Positions 60,161 to 64,000 of a stretch of 64,000 nucleotides of DNA are shown here, piece after piece; the stretch's first letter is position 1, and every line of letters starts with the position of its first letter. Source of the DNA: Manis javanica (taxonomy: Eukaryota > Chordata > Mammalia > Pholidota > Manidae); NCBI RefSeq assembly GCF_040802235.1, contig NC_133156.1:188549851-188613850 (forward strand), read 5' to 3'. The position numbers and the translations under genes are program-made. The notes below the pieces were generated by a model. It saw only the letters and a list, made by a program, of their open reading frames with translations. It was not told the DNA's origin and did no database searches.

Positions 60161-60699
60161 AAGTGTCTGAGGCACTTGGAGGCTCCAATTACAGGTATCT
60201 TTCAGATCATCTAATCCAAAATTCTGTCATAAAACAAGTACAATGTCATATCCCATAAGGGACCTTCCCAGCTAGGCTGAGGTGTAGGGGAAGCGCTCCT
60301 GTCTCTGCCCAACAGCCTCAGCAAATTGCCCCACCTTAAGAAGCCTCTCCTTCCTATACTTACTGGAAAAGCTGTGACAAGACCAACCTCATAGTTTTGC
60401 ATCCTTAAAAAATAAAAATGAAAAAAGAAAGGAAGGGATTAATAAAACCAACTAACATGTAAGTAGGACCCCAGATCCAGCATGTGAGTAAATAGCTCTC
60501 CACTCACCACTCGTAACTGAAGCTTGGCAAACCTTCATAAACCATAGTTTTACATGTAGGCAGAGGGCTCAAGTTTCTTTCTTAATCATTCAAATCACAG
60601 GAAAGAGAAGGCAAGTGGAATGCTATCTTTCTTATGTATATACACTGTGCTAGGACCATATTTAATGATTTATTAAGAACCCACTGCATCCTAAACAGG

Positions 60700-61045
60700 T
60701 GAATGGATACAGAAACTGGCACATCTACACAGTGGAATGCTACTCAGCAATAAAAAGGAAAAACGGATCCACATAACATGACTCTCAAATGCACTATACA
60801 AATGGAAAGAAGCCAACCTTGAAAGATTATATATTGTATAATTCTCTTTATATGACATTCACAGAAAGCAAAACTATAGGAAGGGGGAGCAGACAGGGGT
60901 AGCACAAAAGGATTTTGGGGTGATGGAACGATTTTGTATCCTGATTGAGGTGGTAGTTACACAAATCTATGCATGTGTTAAAACTCATAGAACTGTACAA
61001 CAAAAGGTGAATTTACTGTATGTCAAATATATTTAAAAAGAACCC
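60700..61045 (+). repeat. Old L1 ORF2 end and 3'UTR
   Basis: 'cacagtggaatgctactcag' with 'caataaaaagga', then 'gggtgatggaacgattttgt', 'taaaactcatagaactgtac' and 'actgtatgtcaaatatattt' follow an old L1 3' end. Confidence 0.85.
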
Positions 61046-61249
61046 ACTGCATATATAACATAAACTCATTAGGTGTCTAAGGGCCCTGAGTCACTTCCCT
61101 TCCCTCGATCAGTTTCTCAGTGCAGGAAGCACATGAACAAGTAGTCTTGGAATATGAGTGTGGAAGTGTAGGGAATGCTATACCATACGATCTATGCTAA
61201 GTACATCAGACCCAGCACCAAATTCAGCATGTAGCACACTAGAAAGCAT

Positions 61250-64000
61250 TTTGTAGAAAATGCCTTTATTATAGTGCAAATAACTTTCAGCAGTGACATA
61301 ATAATGTAAGAACACATTCAGCAACATTTTACACCACGCAGTAAATAAGAGTGTTTCTTTGAAAATATGTCATTATAAGAACGTTATTTTTACATTAATG
61401 CCAGAAAATGCCAAGGCTGTTCCTCTCGGGGCAATAGGGTTCCATCCCTCTTTTTGGATACTTTCTTTTTAATACAAATGAAAGGATTTACTCTTTTAAC
61501 AAATCACTATCAATTCAAGACAGTGATCTCTTAGGGAGTTTTGAACTGAGGTTGGCAAGATTTGAAATGGGATTTTGAATTTTATAAAAACAATCATTTT
61601 AAGATAATTCTGGGATAGCCCAGAAAGAAGTCACTTCTATTAAGTTTTAACTAGACATATATATACATTCACTCCAATTTTGATGCAGAAATGGACAGAT
61701 TGTCTAAAGCCTACCTTTTATTTCCCCAGAGCCTGATTGTTATTTACACTCCTTGGTTTGGGTCATATTGCAAAATTAGGGCTCTGGTCAGAAATAACTC
61801 CTTACATACCCAAATGCTTTCCTGTGAAGCTTTAAATTGCACTTTCTATCCTGAATTCCCACCTTAGATCTCACATGCCCATGAAAGGATGTGAACACTG
61901 TTTCCAGTTTATAGCTACTGATTGGTGCAGCTGGATTAGCCCCCTGCTAATTTAGCTAGACCTGAATCAAACCATCACATCATCTACACTGATTCCAATA
62001 GGCTTAACCAAGAGGTTCTGACCCACCTCCTCCAGAAACAAAGGGTTAACAATGTTTCGTTACACTAAACCACATAAGGGCTTGGCAGCTAACCCATCAG
62101 CTGATAGGTAGCTAGAACTGTGTCAATTGCAATCAGTTGTGCTCTGAGCTCCTCTAGTTTCTGCTGAATTATGCAGTGGGTGGGAAAGGATGGCACTCAA
62201 AGGAAACCTCCTGTGAGGGTCTTGAACCAAAAGCAGAATAGAAACCCTTACAGATACATTTCAGGGTGCTCTCTAAGTCTCTCTACAAACACTCCTCAAA
62301 ATCTAGTGGCTTTACAGGCCCTAAGAAGTTAATCACAGGCCTGAAAATACCTGGAGCCACAGAACAGCCCTCTTGGCTGAATATGGCCAGTTAAGCCAGC
62401 TGGTACATAAAGCTTTATAGGGCTCAGCAAGTCTTGTTGGATAAAATATCTTGTTATATAACACAATGAAGCTGTGTGAAACAGTTTCAAAGTTAAGAAG
62501 AATCCAAATATATCCTCTATGAAAAATTCACAATTTCAGTTCGCTTTTGCTTAGACTTTGGTACTGAAACACTGTCTACATTCTTGACACATGAAAATGA
62601 TGTGGCCACTTCAGTGCCTCTGAATGTTGTGTAAAAAAACTCAAAAGCAAAGCAGGACAAGGACATGTCATAACAAGACGCAGTATACTCTACAAACAAA
62701 ACCTAAATTATATATAAATACACCCCCACCCCAGCACCCCTTTATCCCCACTACCTGACCAAAGCAATGCCAAGGGGCCTTCCCGCCTGGGCCAGTGCGG
62801 TGCACCAAGCTCAGCACCCAGGGCTCCAACCATCCCTTGCCTTGTGGTCACAGTTGCCGCAGGCTCCTCGCTCCTGGAGATGCTCTGCTGCCTGATCAGT
62901 TCCACGAGGGCAGGGTAACTCGGCTTAATTGGAAGCATCGCCCTACTGGCTGGACTCAGAGACTTGGAGTTCTGTGAATTAACCTTCCTGATAAACTAAC
63001 TGGATCATTTCCTAATCTGGATCCTGTCTTATCCCAATACCTCAGCCCAGTCAACACAGTAGGAAGCATCCTGTGCTCTGAAGCTCCAGAGGCATTGCTT
63101 AGGGATATTGGTGAGGGTCACATAATAAAAGTGATACAATGAGCTAACAGCTTAAGCTGATATAAATTATTTCCAAGTAAGTTATTTGGGGCCATTTGCT
63201 TCTGGTTTACACTGCATTCCAGAATCACTTTCATATCATACTTTTAAAAGTTTATATGATAGTCATTAAAAAAATTGTCTATGCAATCCCCCCTGATATG
63301 TTTTCAATTAGTTTAATAACAACTTAATGAGCTATTATGTAAATCTAGAGAAAAGTAGATAATTAGTTTTCAGGAAGTCAATACTGTGCTAATTCACAGT
63401 AAGGAGAAAAAAAGCAACATAAATAGAATTTTACATAATTGTCAATAACTTGAAAAGCAGTCTCATCCATATGTTGCAAAATTTTCCCAAACGCACTTAT
63501 AGCAATTTATATCAAGAGATCCTAAGTTTAGAGATATGGAGGACATGACTCAGTTCTTTAAGGTAGAAACTCACATGTTTCATGATTGTAATATGTAATT
63601 TCCCCCCTCAGACCTAAGATATTTGTACATTCAAAAGTTCATAACTTGCTGTTCTTGAGACATTACTCATTCTCTAATACATATGTTGAGTAAAAATAAA
63701 TAACTACAGGAAAGCTTTAAAAATCTGAATTAACATTATGCAGTGCAAAAAAAAAACAAAAACGAAAAACGAAATAAACAACCAAACTTTGAACAACCTA
63801 TATTCTATGTAAATACCCTGACTAAAATGTTGGTTGTGCTACACAATTCCACTTCAGTGTAGAAATGAGTTGATTTCGGTGTACCGTCTCTGCTGTTGTT
63901 TTAAGTCTTTAGCACTTTTGTTTCTAAACATCACCTTGCTTTGAAAAGATGAATAACTTGCTACCAAATCACAAATTATTACAAGTCCATATAGTCTGAA
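61250..64000 (-). other. Possible 3'UTR of a minus-strand gene, partial
   Basis: About 2.75 kb without a recognisable repeat, unlike everything to its left. On the minus strand an AATAAA (61270-61265) is followed within about 30 nt by GT-rich text, a usable cleavage site near 61250. The minus strand is AT-rich with ATTTA and TTATTTATTT pieces and one PUM-type TGTAAATA near 61742. No coding frame of note is present, so any protein would be encoded beyond the right edge. It could instead be a conserved non-coding region or plain intergenic DNA. Confidence 0.3.
61265..61270 (-). terminator. Candidate poly(A) signal AATAAA
   Basis: Read on the minus strand as ATAATAAAGG. It would end the possible 3'UTR that extends to the right edge. 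Confidence 0.35.

Overview
The window is mammalian nuclear DNA. It is mostly non-coding and AT-leaning, with one strong CpG island. Its repeats are those shared by placental mammals: MIR, L2, old L1, hAT-Charlie DNA elements and MaLR/MLT1 LTRs. I see no Alu, B1/B2, CAN-SINE, Bov-tA, PRE-1, ERE or Ves-type SINE. That argues against primates, rodents, carnivores, ruminants, pigs, horses and vespertilionid bats, and suggests an L1-rich, SINE-poor placental. A pangolin is one possibility, but this is a guess from general knowledge and was not tested.

Layout. Positions 1-16189 look like the first intron of a minus-strand gene. Its CpG-island promoter and first exon lie at about 15.72-16.77 kb. The start codon is at 16220-16218, and exon 1 encodes MPIAAALNET plus one base before a consensus GTAAGC donor. 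I do not recognise the gene, and no later exon could be supported. The promoter carries an ETS/CRE composite site, a YY1 site, a GGC-rich triplet tract and an upstream ORF.

Inside this intron, on the opposite strand, lies the most notable object of the window: a 3.75-kb composite retroelement (about 3918-7670). It joins a 5'-truncated L1 (ORF2 3' end and 3'UTR), an A-tract, a linker, a second A-tract, an internally deleted class II-like endogenous retrovirus (integrase tail joined to the Env transmembrane subunit), the 3' LTR up to its AATAAA, and a poly(A) tail. A second, shorter copy of the retroviral 3' end (8542-9011) has a poly(A) tail and a perfect 16-bp target-site duplication, so it was pasted in by L1 machinery.

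From 16.8 to about 61.2 kb the window looks intergenic or intronic and is filled with old repeats. Three things stand out there: a 399-bp segment present twice at about 98% identity, 4 kb apart, with the second copy splitting an L2 element; a 44-codon open stretch at 27734-27868 behind a good splice acceptor, which may be a last exon or an exon relic; and four CTCF-like motifs. The last 2.75 kb (61.25-64.0 kb) is almost free of repeats and has a minus-strand AATAAA at its left end. It may be the 3'UTR of another minus-strand gene whose coding part lies beyond the right edge.

No prokaryotic features, tRNA, rRNA or CRISPR array were seen. Repeat boundaries were read by eye against remembered family consensus sequences and are approximate; subfamily names are deliberately loose.
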